Positions 7,334-14,456 are shown, counted from the first letter of the stretch. The stretch is 21,961 nucleotides of DNA from Actinomycetota bacterium (GCA_005788585.1 SYBY01000116.1:1-21961); one strand, 5' to 3'. A program made the numbers and translations. The notes: generated from the letters alone by a model not told the origin.

Positions 7334-10324
7334 CTAGGGCGCGGCGGTGAGGTCGACCGTCCAGGATGACGTGTACGTCCCGCTCGTCGCGCTCGCGGGC
7401 ACATCGAGTTCCATCTCGACATCCAGCGCGGCAGGGCCGAGGCCCGTCCCCGCGCCGGCGTTGAAGACCGTCACCTTCGACGGGTCGAGCGGCAGCGTCA
7501 GCGGGTAGCCGCTGACGCCGTTGGTGGGCGGGACGCAGGTCCCGCCAACCGAGGATGCCGCCACATTGGTGACGCGCGCCGCGTCCGCGGGCAGCTGCTT
7601 CCCACCGGCTGTCTGGAAACGGTCGACGCCGATCTGGACCTTCCAGCCGAGGCCGAGCGCCGTGAGGTCACTGACCGGCACGGTCACGTTCTGCGCGCCC
7701 GTCTGGTCCAGGCCGTTGAGCGCCAGCGGGTCGAAGCCGAAGTCGGGGAAGTTCACGTCGAACCCGCCGCCGCCGCAGGGGTGCTCATAGCGGTAGTTGT
7801 CCGCCGCGGTGTTCGCCGACGTGCCGCCCGGAGTCGTGACCCGCACGTCCACGACGACCGGCAGGGCGTTCGCGGGCGTCGTCGCCGTGATCTGCGTTGC
7901 CGAGTCCACGACGTAGCCCGTCGCGTTCACGCCACCGAATGTGACGGCACTCGCGCCGGTGAAGCCGGTCCCGGTGATCGTGACGCTCGTGCCACCGCTC
8001 ATCGGCCCCTCGTCCGGAGCAAGTCCGGTCACCGTGGGCACGGGTGCGTAGGTGTAGTCGTCGGCCGGCGTGTTCGCGGAGGCGCCGCCCGCAGTCGTCA
8101 CGGACACGCTGACCGCGCCGGTACCCGCGGGAGACGTCGCGGTGATCTGGGTCGCCGACTTGACGGTGAACCCCGTGGCGTTGACCCCGCCGAACTGCAC
8201 GGTGGTCGCCCCGGTGAAGTTCGTGCCCGTGATCGTCACGGACGTGCCACCCCCCTGCGGACCGGTGGCGGGCGCCACGCCGGTGATGGTGGGCGCGGGG
8301 ATGTAGGTGTAGTTGTCTGCAGCAGTGTTCGCCGATTGGCCGCCGGGCGTCGTGACGCGCACGTCGGTGACACCGGCCGACCCCGCAGGCGCCGTCGCCG
8401 TGATCTGCGTCGCCGAATCCACGGTCACGCCGGTCGCGCTCACGCCGCCGAAGGTCACCGCGGATGCGTCTGTGAGGTTCGCGCCCGTGATCGTCACCGT
8501 CGTGCCACCGGCGGCCGGTCCGGACGACGGCGCGAGGCCCGTGACGGTCGGCGGCGACGCATAGGCGAAGTTGTCCGCTGCAGTGTTGGCCGATTGGCCG
8601 CCAGCCGTCGTCACGCGGATGTCGACCGTCCCCGAGCCTGCGGGCGCCGTGGCGGTGATCTGCGTCGCCGAATCGACCGTGAAGCCCGTCGCGTTGACGC
8701 CGCCGAACGTCACGGCGGAGACGCCTGTGAAGTTGGTGCCCGTGATCGTCACGGTGTTCCCACCCGATGTCGGTCCCGAGGCCGGCGCGACACTCGTCAC
8801 CGCCGGGACCGCCACGAACGTGAAGTCGTCGGCCGCCGTGTTGGGCGACAGCCCGCTCGGGGTCGTCACCCTGATGTGGCGCAGGCCGGTCGCCGCAGGG
8901 GCCGTCGCGGTGATCTGACTGTCGCTGTCGACGGTGTAGCTCGCGGCGTTGGTCGCGCCGAAGCGCACCTCGCTCGCGCCGGTGAAGTTCGTCCCCGTGA
9001 TCGTGACGACGGTGCCGCCGGATTCGGGCCCCACCGCTGGCGCGACGCTGGTGATGGCCGGGGCCGGGATGTACACGAAGTTGTCGGCCGCCGTGTTCGC
9101 GGACTGCCCGCCCACCGTGGTGACGCGCACGTCCACGGTGCCGGAGCCGGCCGGAGCGGTGGCGGTGATCTGGGTCGCTGAATCCACCGTGTAGCCCGTC
9201 GCGTTCACGCCCCCGAACGTCACCGCCGAGGCGGCCGTGAGGTTCGTGCCCGTGATCGTGACCGACGTTCCGCCCGGGGCGGGCCCCGTGCCGGGGGCGA
9301 GCCCGGTCACCGTGGGGGCCGGCACGTAGGTGTAGTCGTCGGCGGCGGTGTCCGGGGACGCGCCGGCAGGCGTCGTGACCGTCACCCGCTGGGTACCTGA
9401 GCCCGCCGGTGCGGTCGCGGTGATCTGCCCGTCGTTGTCGACGGTGTAGCTCGTGGCGTTCGTCGCCCCGAACCTCACGCCGGACGCTCCGGTGGTGCCC
9501 GTGAAGCCGTTGCCGGAGATCGTCACGGACGTCCCGCCCGATGTCGGGCCCGACGACGGTGCGAGTCCCGTGATGTTGGGAGGACTGGGCTCGGGCTGGA
9601 CCACGTAGGTCTGGCCGACCCAGGCACCGGTGCCCGACAGCGTCGCGGTCCTGCTCGGCGTGGTGCCGCCGTCGATCGGCTCGTAGCCGGTCGACAGCCC
9701 GACGCCACTGCCGCTGCAGTCGGCCGACTCGACCATCGGCGCAGGGAACGTGGTCGACCGCGCGGTCCCGACAGTGATCGGCGAGACCCGCATGCTGCCC
9801 GCCCTGGAGGCGGTCGTGTTCGGAAGCTCGACCGAGGCATCGGACCCCGTCGCCAGGGCACCCGTCGTCGAGAACGGGGTCGCGGCGTCCACGCCTCTGA
9901 ACGTGGTGATCGTCGCTCCGGCCTTGCCTGAACTGAATCCGCCTGTGACCACGGTGTACGACGCGGGCTCGCCCGCGATGGCGAACTTGTAGTAGCTCAC
10001 GGTGTTGCCACTGCTGCGCAGCGCCGTCCAGCCGGCCGGCGCGCTCTCGTCCCAGGTCCACCCCGAGCCGACGTCGACGAACATCGACAGGACCATCAGA
10101 TCATTGGTCGTGGTGCCGCTGGGCTTGTTGACGACGAGCGTCGTCGGCGGGAAGTAGACGAACGTGGCGGTCGTGCACGTGGACGCCACGTGGCTGACTG
10201 CGGCGGGCGCCGGGTTCGCCGGCACCAGCAGCGCCCCCAGCACGAGGAGGCACACGACAGGCCCGCGAAGCGCGCGCGGCAACATGAGGCCGGCGAAGGC
10301 CTGACTGAGGCGGATGCGGTCCAT
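7334..10324 (-). CDS. Secreted protein with seven TIG/IPT repeats and C-terminal WxL-like module
   Basis: A 996-residue protein, paralogous over its whole length to the 4524-7226 product. Signal peptide 1-42 (RALRGPVVCLLVLGALLV, cleavage near ANPAPA). Residues about 43-245 form the same beta-rich domain (KPSGTTTNDLMVLS, YYKFAIAGEPASYTV, TFRGVDAATP). Seven TIG/IPT repeats occupy 249-849, followed by a 147-residue end module with GLGWKVQIGVDRF, LPADAARVTNV, VFNAGAGTGLG and GTYTSSWTVDLTAAP. The end module has exactly the same length as in the paralogue and is more conserved than the repeats. The start is ATG at 10324. It is the first gene of the locus in the direction of transcription, with 197 bp of non-coding DNA upstream. 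No sortase signal and no anchor helix are seen. Function inferred: long stalk-like adhesin or coat protein displayed through the WxL-like end. Confidence 0.87.
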   Translation of the reverse strand: MDRIRLSQAFAGLMLPRALRGPVVCLLVLGALLVPANPAPAAVSHVASTCTTATFVYFPPTTLVVNKPSGTTTNDLMVLSMFVDVGSGWTWDESAPAGWTALRSSGNTVSYYKFAIAGEPASYTVVTGGFSSGKAGATITTFRGVDAATPFSTTGALATGSDASVELPNTTASRAGSMRVSPITVGTARSTTFPAPMVESADCSGSGVGLSTGYEPIDGGTTPSRTATLSGTGAWVGQTYVVQPEPSPPNITGLAPSSGPTSGGTSVTISGNGFTGTTGASGVRFGATNATSYTVDNDGQITATAPAGSGTQRVTVTTPAGASPDTAADDYTYVPAPTVTGLAPGTGPAPGGTSVTITGTNLTAASAVTFGGVNATGYTVDSATQITATAPAGSGTVDVRVTTVGGQSANTAADNFVYIPAPAITSVAPAVGPESGGTVVTITGTNFTGASEVRFGATNAASYTVDSDSQITATAPAATGLRHIRVTTPSGLSPNTAADDFTFVAVPAVTSVAPASGPTSGGNTVTITGTNFTGVSAVTFGGVNATGFTVDSATQITATAPAGSGTVDIRVTTAGGQSANTAADNFAYASPPTVTGLAPSSGPAAGGTTVTITGANLTDASAVTFGGVSATGVTVDSATQITATAPAGSAGVTDVRVTTPGGQSANTAADNYTYIPAPTITGVAPATGPQGGGTSVTITGTNFTGATTVQFGGVNATGFTVKSATQITATSPAGTGAVSVSVTTAGGASANTPADDYTYAPVPTVTGLAPDEGPMSGGTSVTITGTGFTGASAVTFGGVNATGYVVDSATQITATTPANALPVVVDVRVTTPGGTSANTAADNYRYEHPCGGGGFDVNFPDFGFDPLALNGLDQTGAQNVTVPVSDLTALGLGWKVQIGVDRFQTAGGKQLPADAARVTNVAASSVGGTCVPPTNGVSGYPLTLPLDPSKVTVFNAGAGTGLGPAALDVEMELDVPASATSGTYTSSWTVDLTAAP
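7778..9580 (-). repeat. Seven tandem TIG/IPT-coding repeats
   Basis: Seven units of 85-88 codons in the 7334-10324 gene. The second unit (9062-9316) is nearly identical in protein to the fifth unit of the neighbouring gene (5226-5480), differing at about a dozen of 85 residues, while the DNA shows many third-position differences. Confidence 0.9.
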
Positions 10325-10405
10325 GGATCAGTCCGCCGGCGCTGCGAGGGGATCGGACAGTGCACGCGCGCGACGGTGTGTCCAGAACATCGGCCGGCCA
10401 CCGGG

Positions 10406-10428
10406 CCATCCCCCGCAACGGGGGGTGG
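10406..10428 (-). terminator. Hairpin downstream of the sulfur-carrier gene
   Basis: CCATCCCCC and GGGGGGTGG pair over nine positions (one G-U) around the loop GCAAC, about 95 bp past the stop of the sulfur-carrier gene. No T-run follows, as is common in high-GC actinobacteria. It could equally sit in the leader region of the 7334-10324 gene, since both genes run leftward. The rest of 10325-10521 shows no gene. Confidence 0.45.
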
Positions 10429-10521
10429 CACTGGACGGGTATCCGGCTTGACGCCGCTGTGGTCAGGCTCCGCCGGCCACGTGCTGGACCATCGCCCAGC
10501 CCCTACCGGGCGCGCCGTCGG

Positions 10522-10800
10522 TTAGGCCGCGCCGCCGGCCATCGCCGGCAGGATCACGAGCACGTCGCCCTCGCCGACCGCGGTGTCAAGCCCGCCGAGG
10601 ACCCGCACGTCCTCGTCGTTGAGGTAGACGTTGACGTAGCGGTTGAGGTCGCCGTTCTCGCCGAAGATCTGCGTCTGCGTGGCGGGATGGTCCGCGGCGA
10701 GGGAGCGCAGGACCGCGCCGACATCGGCGCCGGCGGCCTCCACTTCCTTCTCGCCGCCGACGGACGGGCGCAGGACCGGGGGAATGCGAACAGTGGCCAT
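10522..10800 (-). CDS. CysO-like ubiquitin-fold sulfur carrier (MoaD/ThiS family)
   Basis: A 92-residue beta-grasp protein. The sequence MATVRIPPVLRPSVGGEKEV, RYVNVYLNDEDVR (54-66) and GDVLVILPAMAGG (78-90) resembles mycobacterial CysO, which carries sulfide as a C-terminal thiocarboxylate for CysM-dependent cysteine synthesis. MoaD (molybdopterin) and ThiS (thiamin) are the alternatives, but the NDEDVR and ILPAMAGG text is most like CysO. The Gly-Gly pair at 89-90 is followed by two alanines, so the carrier would need trimming by a JAMM-type protease before it can be adenylated. The ATG at 10800 is preferred to GTG at 10812 because CysO starts at the same point and AGGGTG lies ten bases upstream. 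It begins 13 bp after the stop of the activating-enzyme gene, so the pair is an operon. No cysM or mec gene is visible here. Confidence 0.87.
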   Translation of the reverse strand: MATVRIPPVLRPSVGGEKEVEAAGADVGAVLRSLAADHPATQTQIFGENGDLNRYVNVYLNDEDVRVLGGLDTAVGEGDVLVILPAMAGGAA

Positions 10801-10813
10801 AGGAGCGCTCACC

Positions 10814-11992
10814 CTAGCCCGCCGCGGCGCAGAACGCCTCGTAGTCGGGGAAGACGCCCATCTCCTCGTCGGTGATGGACTCCGGGTCGCGCGAGCACAC
10901 CGGGCACTCCGGATCGCGCCGGACCTTCAGCTCGGTGAACGTCGCCCCGAGGGCTTCGTACAGCAGCAGGCGACCGACGAGCGGCTCGCCCGCGCCGACC
11001 ACCAGCTTGATGACCTCGGTCGCCTGCAGGAGGCCCATCGTGCCCGGGAGCACGCCGAGCACGCCGTTCGCGCCGCAGGACGGGGCGAGCTCGGCCGGCG
11101 GGGGCACGGGGTACAGGCAGCGGTAGCACGGGCCGTCGTGCGGCTTGAAGACGGAGAGCTGCCCGTCGAACCCGAGGATCGACGCGCTCACGACCGGGAT
11201 GTCCAGCCGGACCGTCGCGTCGTTGAGCAGGTAGCGCGTCGGGAAGTTGTCGACCCCGTCCACGATCACGTCGTAGTCGGAGATGATCTCCATGATGTTC
11301 GAGGCGTCCAGGCGCGTCTGGTAGGGGACGACCTTGACGCCCGGGTTCAGCGCGTGGATGGCCTCCATCGCAGACTCGACCTTCGGCACGCCCACCCGGT
11401 CGGTGGCGTGCGCCACCTGACGCTGCAGGTTGGAGACATCGACGACGTCGTCGTCGACGATGCCCAGCTGGCCCACGCCCGCTGCCGCGAGGTACAGCGC
11501 GATCGGCGAGCCCAGGCCGCCGGCACCGAGCAGCAGGACCTTGCTCTGGAGCAGCTTGCGCTGGCCCTCCTCCCCGATCTCGGGCAGCAGGAAGTGGCGG
11601 CTGTAGCGCTCGCGCTGGTCGGGCGTGAACTGGAAGGGCTTCTCCCACTCGTAGCCGCGGTCCTTCCACAGGGTGAAGCCGCCGGTCATCGAGGACACGT
11701 CCTCGTAGCCCAGCTCCTCCAGCGTCTTGGCCGCGAGTGCTGACCGGTTGCCGGACGCGCAGTAGAGGATCACGCGCTGCGAGCGGTCCGGCGCGGCGCC
11801 CTCGATGCGGGACTCGAGGTACGCGCGGCTGACATGCTTGGCACCGGGAATCTTGCCCTGCGCGACCTCGTCGGTCTCGCGGACGTCGATGATCGCAACG
11901 CCGTTGCCGACGACCTCGGCGACGTCGCTCGGGTCGACCTCGGTGATCTGGCTCTTGATCTGGCGGATGAACTCCGCGCCGGACGGGGTCAC
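10814..11992 (-). CDS. moeB: Rhodanese-MoeB/ThiF fusion, sulfur-carrier adenylyltransferase
   Basis: A 392-residue E1-like enzyme that adenylates the C-terminus of a sulfur-carrier protein and hands it sulfur. Residues 1-115 are a rhodanese domain with active-site loop CASGNRSA (Cys78). Residues 125-370 are the MoeB/ThiF domain: nucleotide loop GAGGLGS (156-162), D180-D182 with NLQRQVAHAT, GVDNFPTRYLLND (246-258), a zinc site of two CxxC pairs (C289, C292; C363, C366), and Cys306 in the mobile loop SCGANGVLG. Rhodanese fusions of this family usually carry that domain at the C-terminus, as in mycobacterial MoeZ and human MOCS3. Here it is N-terminal, an arrangement I recall from some proteobacterial MoeB proteins. 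Start is GTG at 11992 with AGGAG nine bases upstream. The CysO-like carrier directly downstream is the probable substrate. Confidence 0.93.
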   Translation of the reverse strand: MTPSGAEFIRQIKSQITEVDPSDVAEVVGNGVAIIDVRETDEVAQGKIPGAKHVSRAYLESRIEGAAPDRSQRVILYCASGNRSALAAKTLEELGYEDVSSMTGGFTLWKDRGYEWEKPFQFTPDQRERYSRHFLLPEIGEEGQRKLLQSKVLLLGAGGLGSPIALYLAAAGVGQLGIVDDDVVDVSNLQRQVAHATDRVGVPKVESAMEAIHALNPGVKVVPYQTRLDASNIMEIISDYDVIVDGVDNFPTRYLLNDATVRLDIPVVSASILGFDGQLSVFKPHDGPCYRCLYPVPPPAELAPSCGANGVLGVLPGTMGLLQATEVIKLVVGAGEPLVGRLLLYEALGATFTELKVRRDPECPVCSRDPESITDEEMGVFPDYEAFCAAAG

Positions 11993-12001
11993 GCTCGAAA
12001 A

Positions 12002-12006
12002 CTCCT
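12002..12006 (-). promoter_or_regulatory. Ribosome-binding site (AGGAG) of the adenylyltransferase gene
   Basis: AGGAG sits nine bases before the GTG at 11992 and decides that start. It shares bases with one arm of an inverted repeat (12005-12035). Confidence 0.7.
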
Positions 12007-12035
12007 GAAGTCGGGTCGGCTTTAGCGGACTTCAG
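12005..12035. promoter_or_regulatory. 8-bp inverted repeat overlapping promoter and RBS
   Basis: CTGAAGTC (12005-12012) and GACTTCAG (12028-12035) are perfect inverted copies 15 bp apart, centres 23 bp apart. On the minus strand one arm is just downstream of the -10-like box and the other touches the AGGAG of the adenylyltransferase gene. It could be an operator read as two helical turns, or an RNA stem that hides the RBS. The effector is unknown. Confidence 0.5.
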
Positions 12036-12037
12036 AA

Positions 12038-12043
12038 AGTATA
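12038..12043 (-). promoter_or_regulatory. -10-like box (TATACT) for the sulfur-transfer operon
   Basis: TATACT is one base from the consensus TATAAT and lies about 46 bp before the GTG at 11992. AT-rich hexamers are rare in this DNA. No good -35 match is seen 16-18 bp upstream, where the sequence runs into the 12-bp hairpin. Confidence 0.5.
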
Positions 12044-12055
12044 GCGGCCGAGACA

Positions 12056-12085
12056 GAGACGCCCGCCCTGCACGGCGGGCGTCTC
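12056..12085. terminator. 12-bp perfect hairpin between divergent genes
   Basis: GAGACGCCCGCC and GGCGGGCGTCTC are exact inverted copies around the loop CTGCAC. On the plus strand TCCTCTT-like pyrimidines follow. It has terminator shape, yet it lies between two genes that point away from each other, so neither known transcript should end here. An unrecognised small RNA, a leader attenuator or a DNA cruciform are alternatives. Confidence 0.5.
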
Positions 12086-12190
12086 CTCTTGAGGTCTCGG
12101 TGGCTTCTGCACTCCCGCTCACCCCTGCCGGAGGAACGTTCGTGGAGGTTGCTGCACCACTGTTATCGGACGGGCTCGCTGCCGACGACA

Positions 12191-12206
12191 TGGGGTGAAG
12201 ACCCCA
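12191..12206 (+). other. Small hairpin at the kinase gene start
   Basis: TGGGGT-GAAG-ACCCCA is a perfect 6-bp stem with a 4-base loop, ending three bases before the ATG at 12210 and covering the alternative GTG at 12195. It would lie over the translation initiation region of the histidine kinase mRNA. Confidence 0.4.
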
Positions 12207-12209
12207 ATC

Positions 12210-13190
12210 ATGCGCAAGCGCCCCCCCGCCCTTCTCTCGCAGGTCCTGGCGATCAACACGCTGCTGATCGCCGGCACCGTGTTCGCCGCCAGCGTCGCGG
12301 CGCGGCTCGACCTCACGTCAGGCGAGGGCCTGAACCAGTTCCTCATCGTCTGCGCCGCGATCTTCACGACGGTCCTCGCCAACGGCCTGGTGCTCCGCCG
12401 GCGGTTCAAGCCGCTCGAGCAGCTGGTCGAGACGATGGACCGCGTCGACCTGACCGTGCCCGGTGTCCGCGCCAACCCCGCGGCGGACGAGCCCGCCGAG
12501 GTGCAGGTGCTGCGTGAGGCGTTCAACGGGATGCTCGACCGCCTCGAGGCCGAGCGCGCCGGTGCCGCGAGCGCCGTCCTGCGCGCACAGGAAGAGGAGC
12601 GCGCGCGGATCGCGCGCGACCTGCACGACGAGGTCAACCAGGCGCTCACCGCCATCCTGCTGCGCCTCCAGGCCTCCGCCGGGGACGCGCCCCCCGAGCT
12701 GGCAGCCGAACTCGACGAGACCCGCGCGCTCGCCCAGCAGGCAATGGCCGAGCTCCTCAAGCTCGCCCGCGAGCTGCGCCCCACGGCGCTCGACGACCAC
12801 GGCCTCGTCCCCGCGCTGCGCTCCCAGGTCACGGAGTTCGGGCGCCGCCCGGGCATCACCGCGCACTTCGAGACCGACGACGACCTTCCCGAGCTCAGCC
12901 CGGACGAGCAGCTCGTCGTCTACCGGATCGCGCAGGAGTCATTGTCGAACGTCGCGCGGCACGCCGACGCCAGCACGGTCACCGTCTCGCTCGCGCGGGC
13001 CCCCGACGACGGGCACATCCGGCTGAGGGTCGCCGACGACGGCGTTGGCCTGCGCACCCCGTCACCCGCACCCGGCACGGGGCTCGGACTCGCGGGCATG
13101 CGCGAGCGCGCCCTGCTGGCCGGCGGCCGGCTGGACGTCCGCTGCGGCGGGCGCGACGGCGCCGGAACGATCGTGGAGCTGGCGCTGTGA
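12210..13190 (+). CDS. NarL/LuxR-type sensor histidine kinase with HAMP domain
   Basis: A 326-residue kinase. Two membrane spans (about 8-28 and 44-61) are separated by only about 15 residues, so there is no real extracellular sensor domain. A HAMP linker follows (62-116), then a HisKA_3 dimerisation domain with the phospho-acceptor His139 in EEERARIARDLHDEV. The ATPase domain has N box QESLSNVARHADA (242-254), DDGVG (276-280) and GTGLGLAGMRER (289-300), all intact. The short loop suggests that it senses within or at the membrane, as intramembrane-sensing kinases do. ATG 12210 gives a clean basic N-terminus; GTG 12195 in the same frame is possible. The stop overlaps the response-regulator start by 4 bp (GTGA), so the two are co-translated and almost surely partners. 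Confidence 0.92.
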   Translation: MRKRPPALLSQVLAINTLLIAGTVFAASVAARLDLTSGEGLNQFLIVCAAIFTTVLANGLVLRRRFKPLEQLVETMDRVDLTVPGVRANPAADEPAEVQVLREAFNGMLDRLEAERAGAASAVLRAQEEERARIARDLHDEVNQALTAILLRLQASAGDAPPELAAELDETRALAQQAMAELLKLARELRPTALDDHGLVPALRSQVTEFGRRPGITAHFETDDDLPELSPDEQLVVYRIAQESLSNVARHADASTVTVSLARAPDDGHIRLRVADDGVGLRTPSPAPGTGLGLAGMRERALLAGGRLDVRCGGRDGAGTIVELAL

Positions 13191-13819
13191 GGCTGCTCGT
13201 CGCCGACGACCACGGCATCGTGCGCGGTGGGCTGCGCCTGTTGCTCGAGCGCCAGGCCGACATGGAGGTCGTCGGCGAGGCCGAGGACGGCGTCGCCGCG
13301 CTCGAGGAGGCGCTGCGCGTCCGTCCCGACGTCTGCGTCCTCGACGTCGCGATGCCCCGCATGACCGGGCTGCAGGCCGCGCGCGAGATCAAGGCCCAGC
13401 TGCCGGACACCGCGGTCCTCATCCTCTCCATGCACGACGACGAGCGCTACCTCTTCGAGGCCCTGAAGGCGGGCGCGTCGGGCTACGTGCTCAAGCGCGA
13501 GGCCGACGAGGCGCTCGTCGACGCGGTGCGCGCCGTCGCCCGCGGCGAGTCCTTCCTCACCAACGCCGCCGAGCGCTCGCTCATCCGCGCCTGGATGAGC
13601 GACGAGTCCCAGGGCCCGCGCGAGCCGCTGTCCCCGCGCGAGCAGGAGGTCCTCAAGCTCATCGCCGAGGCGCACACCAACCGCGAGATCGGCGAGATCC
13701 TGCACCTCTCCGAGAAGACCGTCGAGTCGCATCGCGGCAACCTGCTGCGCAAGCTCGGCATGCGCGACCGCGTGGAGCTCGTGCGGTACGCGATCCGCCG
13801 CGGGCTGGTCGAGGCCTAG
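13187..13819 (+). CDS. NarL/FixJ-family response regulator (REC-LuxR HTH)
   Basis: A 210-residue DNA-binding regulator. The receiver domain (1-120) has acidic pair D7/D8, phospho-acceptor Asp53 in VCVLDVAMPRMTG, Ser81 in ILSMHDD and Lys103 in YVLKRE, so phosphorylation chemistry is intact. The C-terminal LuxR-type helix-turn-helix (about 147-208) has LSPREQEVLKLIAEAHTNREI and LSEKTVESHRGNLLRKL, the usual DNA-contact helix. It starts with GTG at 13187 overlapping the kinase stop. The gene that follows on the same strand, 19 bp later, is a SCO1/SenC protein, so the system may respond to copper, redox state or respiration. That link is inference from position only. Confidence 0.94.
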   Translation: MRLLVADDHGIVRGGLRLLLERQADMEVVGEAEDGVAALEEALRVRPDVCVLDVAMPRMTGLQAAREIKAQLPDTAVLILSMHDDERYLFEALKAGASGYVLKREADEALVDAVRAVARGESFLTNAAERSLIRAWMSDESQGPREPLSPREQEVLKLIAEAHTNREIGEILHLSEKTVESHRGNLLRKLGMRDRVELVRYAIRRGLVEA

Positions 13820-13838
13820 CGTTTCCTAGGCTGTGCGG

Positions 13839-14456
13839 GTGCCCCTTCGGCTCCGCATGACCCTCGTCCTCGCCGCCGTGCTCGCGCTGGGCGCCGCGCT
13901 CGCGATCGCGGTGCTCGCCCGCGAGGACGTCGAGCCGGCCACCGGCGGCACCGGCTACGCGGGCGCCCTGCGGCCCGCGAACATCCCCCCATCCGAGCTC
14001 CAGGGCCTGCGCGACCAGGACGGCAACGAGGTCAGCCTCTCCGACATCGCCGGCACGCCCGTCGTGGTCACGTTCCTCTACACGACGTGCGAGGACACGT
14101 GCCCGTTGACGGCTCAGCAGATCCGGGGCGCGCTGGACGACCTCGGGAAGGACGTGCCCGTGCTGGCATTCAGCGTCGACCCCGCGAACGACACCCCGGA
14201 ACGCGCCAAGCGGTTCCTGCTCGAGCAGCAGATGACCGGGCGCATGCGCTTCATGGTCGGCCCCCGCGCGGCGCTCCAGCGCCAGTGGGACGCCTACGGC
14301 ATCCGTCCGCAGAAGGAGGACCTCGAGCACACCGCGTCGCTCGTCATCCTCGACGGCGAGGGCCGTCAGCGCATCGGGTTCCCCATCGACAAGCTCACAC
14401 CCGACGGGCTGGCCCACGACCTCAGGGCGCTGGCGTCGGACCCGGCGGGGTCGTAG
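13839..14456 (+). CDS. SCO1/SenC/PrrC-family copper or redox protein
   Basis: A 205-residue protein with an uncleaved or lipid-free N-terminal hydrophobic segment (about 8-28) and a thioredoxin-fold domain outside the membrane. The family signature is complete: CEDTCP with Cys84 and Cys88 (CxxxC) and His164 in LEHTASLVILD, the three ligands that hold Cu in SCO proteins, plus AFSVDPANDTPERAKRF. SCO proteins deliver copper to the CuA site of cytochrome oxidase or act as thiol reductases. No oxidase genes are in the window. GTG at 13839 is favoured over GTG at 13833 because AGG lies eight bases upstream. A 6-bp hairpin (GCCTAG...CTAGGC, 13814-13831) sits between this gene and the regulator and includes the regulator's stop. 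The 3' end overlaps the convergent gene by 35 bp. Confidence 0.92.
   Translation: MPLRLRMTLVLAAVLALGAALAIAVLAREDVEPATGGTGYAGALRPANIPPSELQGLRDQDGNEVSLSDIAGTPVVVTFLYTTCEDTCPLTAQQIRGALDDLGKDVPVLAFSVDPANDTPERAKRFLLEQQMTGRMRFMVGPRAALQRQWDAYGIRPQKEDLEHTASLVILDGEGRQRIGFPIDKLTPDGLAHDLRALASDPAGS

Noticed and set aside
4968..9580. Regular 255-264 bp periodicity considered as a CRISPR-like or satellite repeat
   Set aside because: The period matches 85-88 codons in frame and each unit is a TIG domain; it is a protein repeat, not a DNA-level array.
7785..10061. A 758-codon open frame in another minus-strand frame within the seven-repeat TIG gene, and a 466-codon plus-strand frame (7781-9181)
   Set aside because: Both have low-complexity His/Arg/Asp composition and no signal peptide or recognisable domain; they are frame shadows of the repeat DNA.
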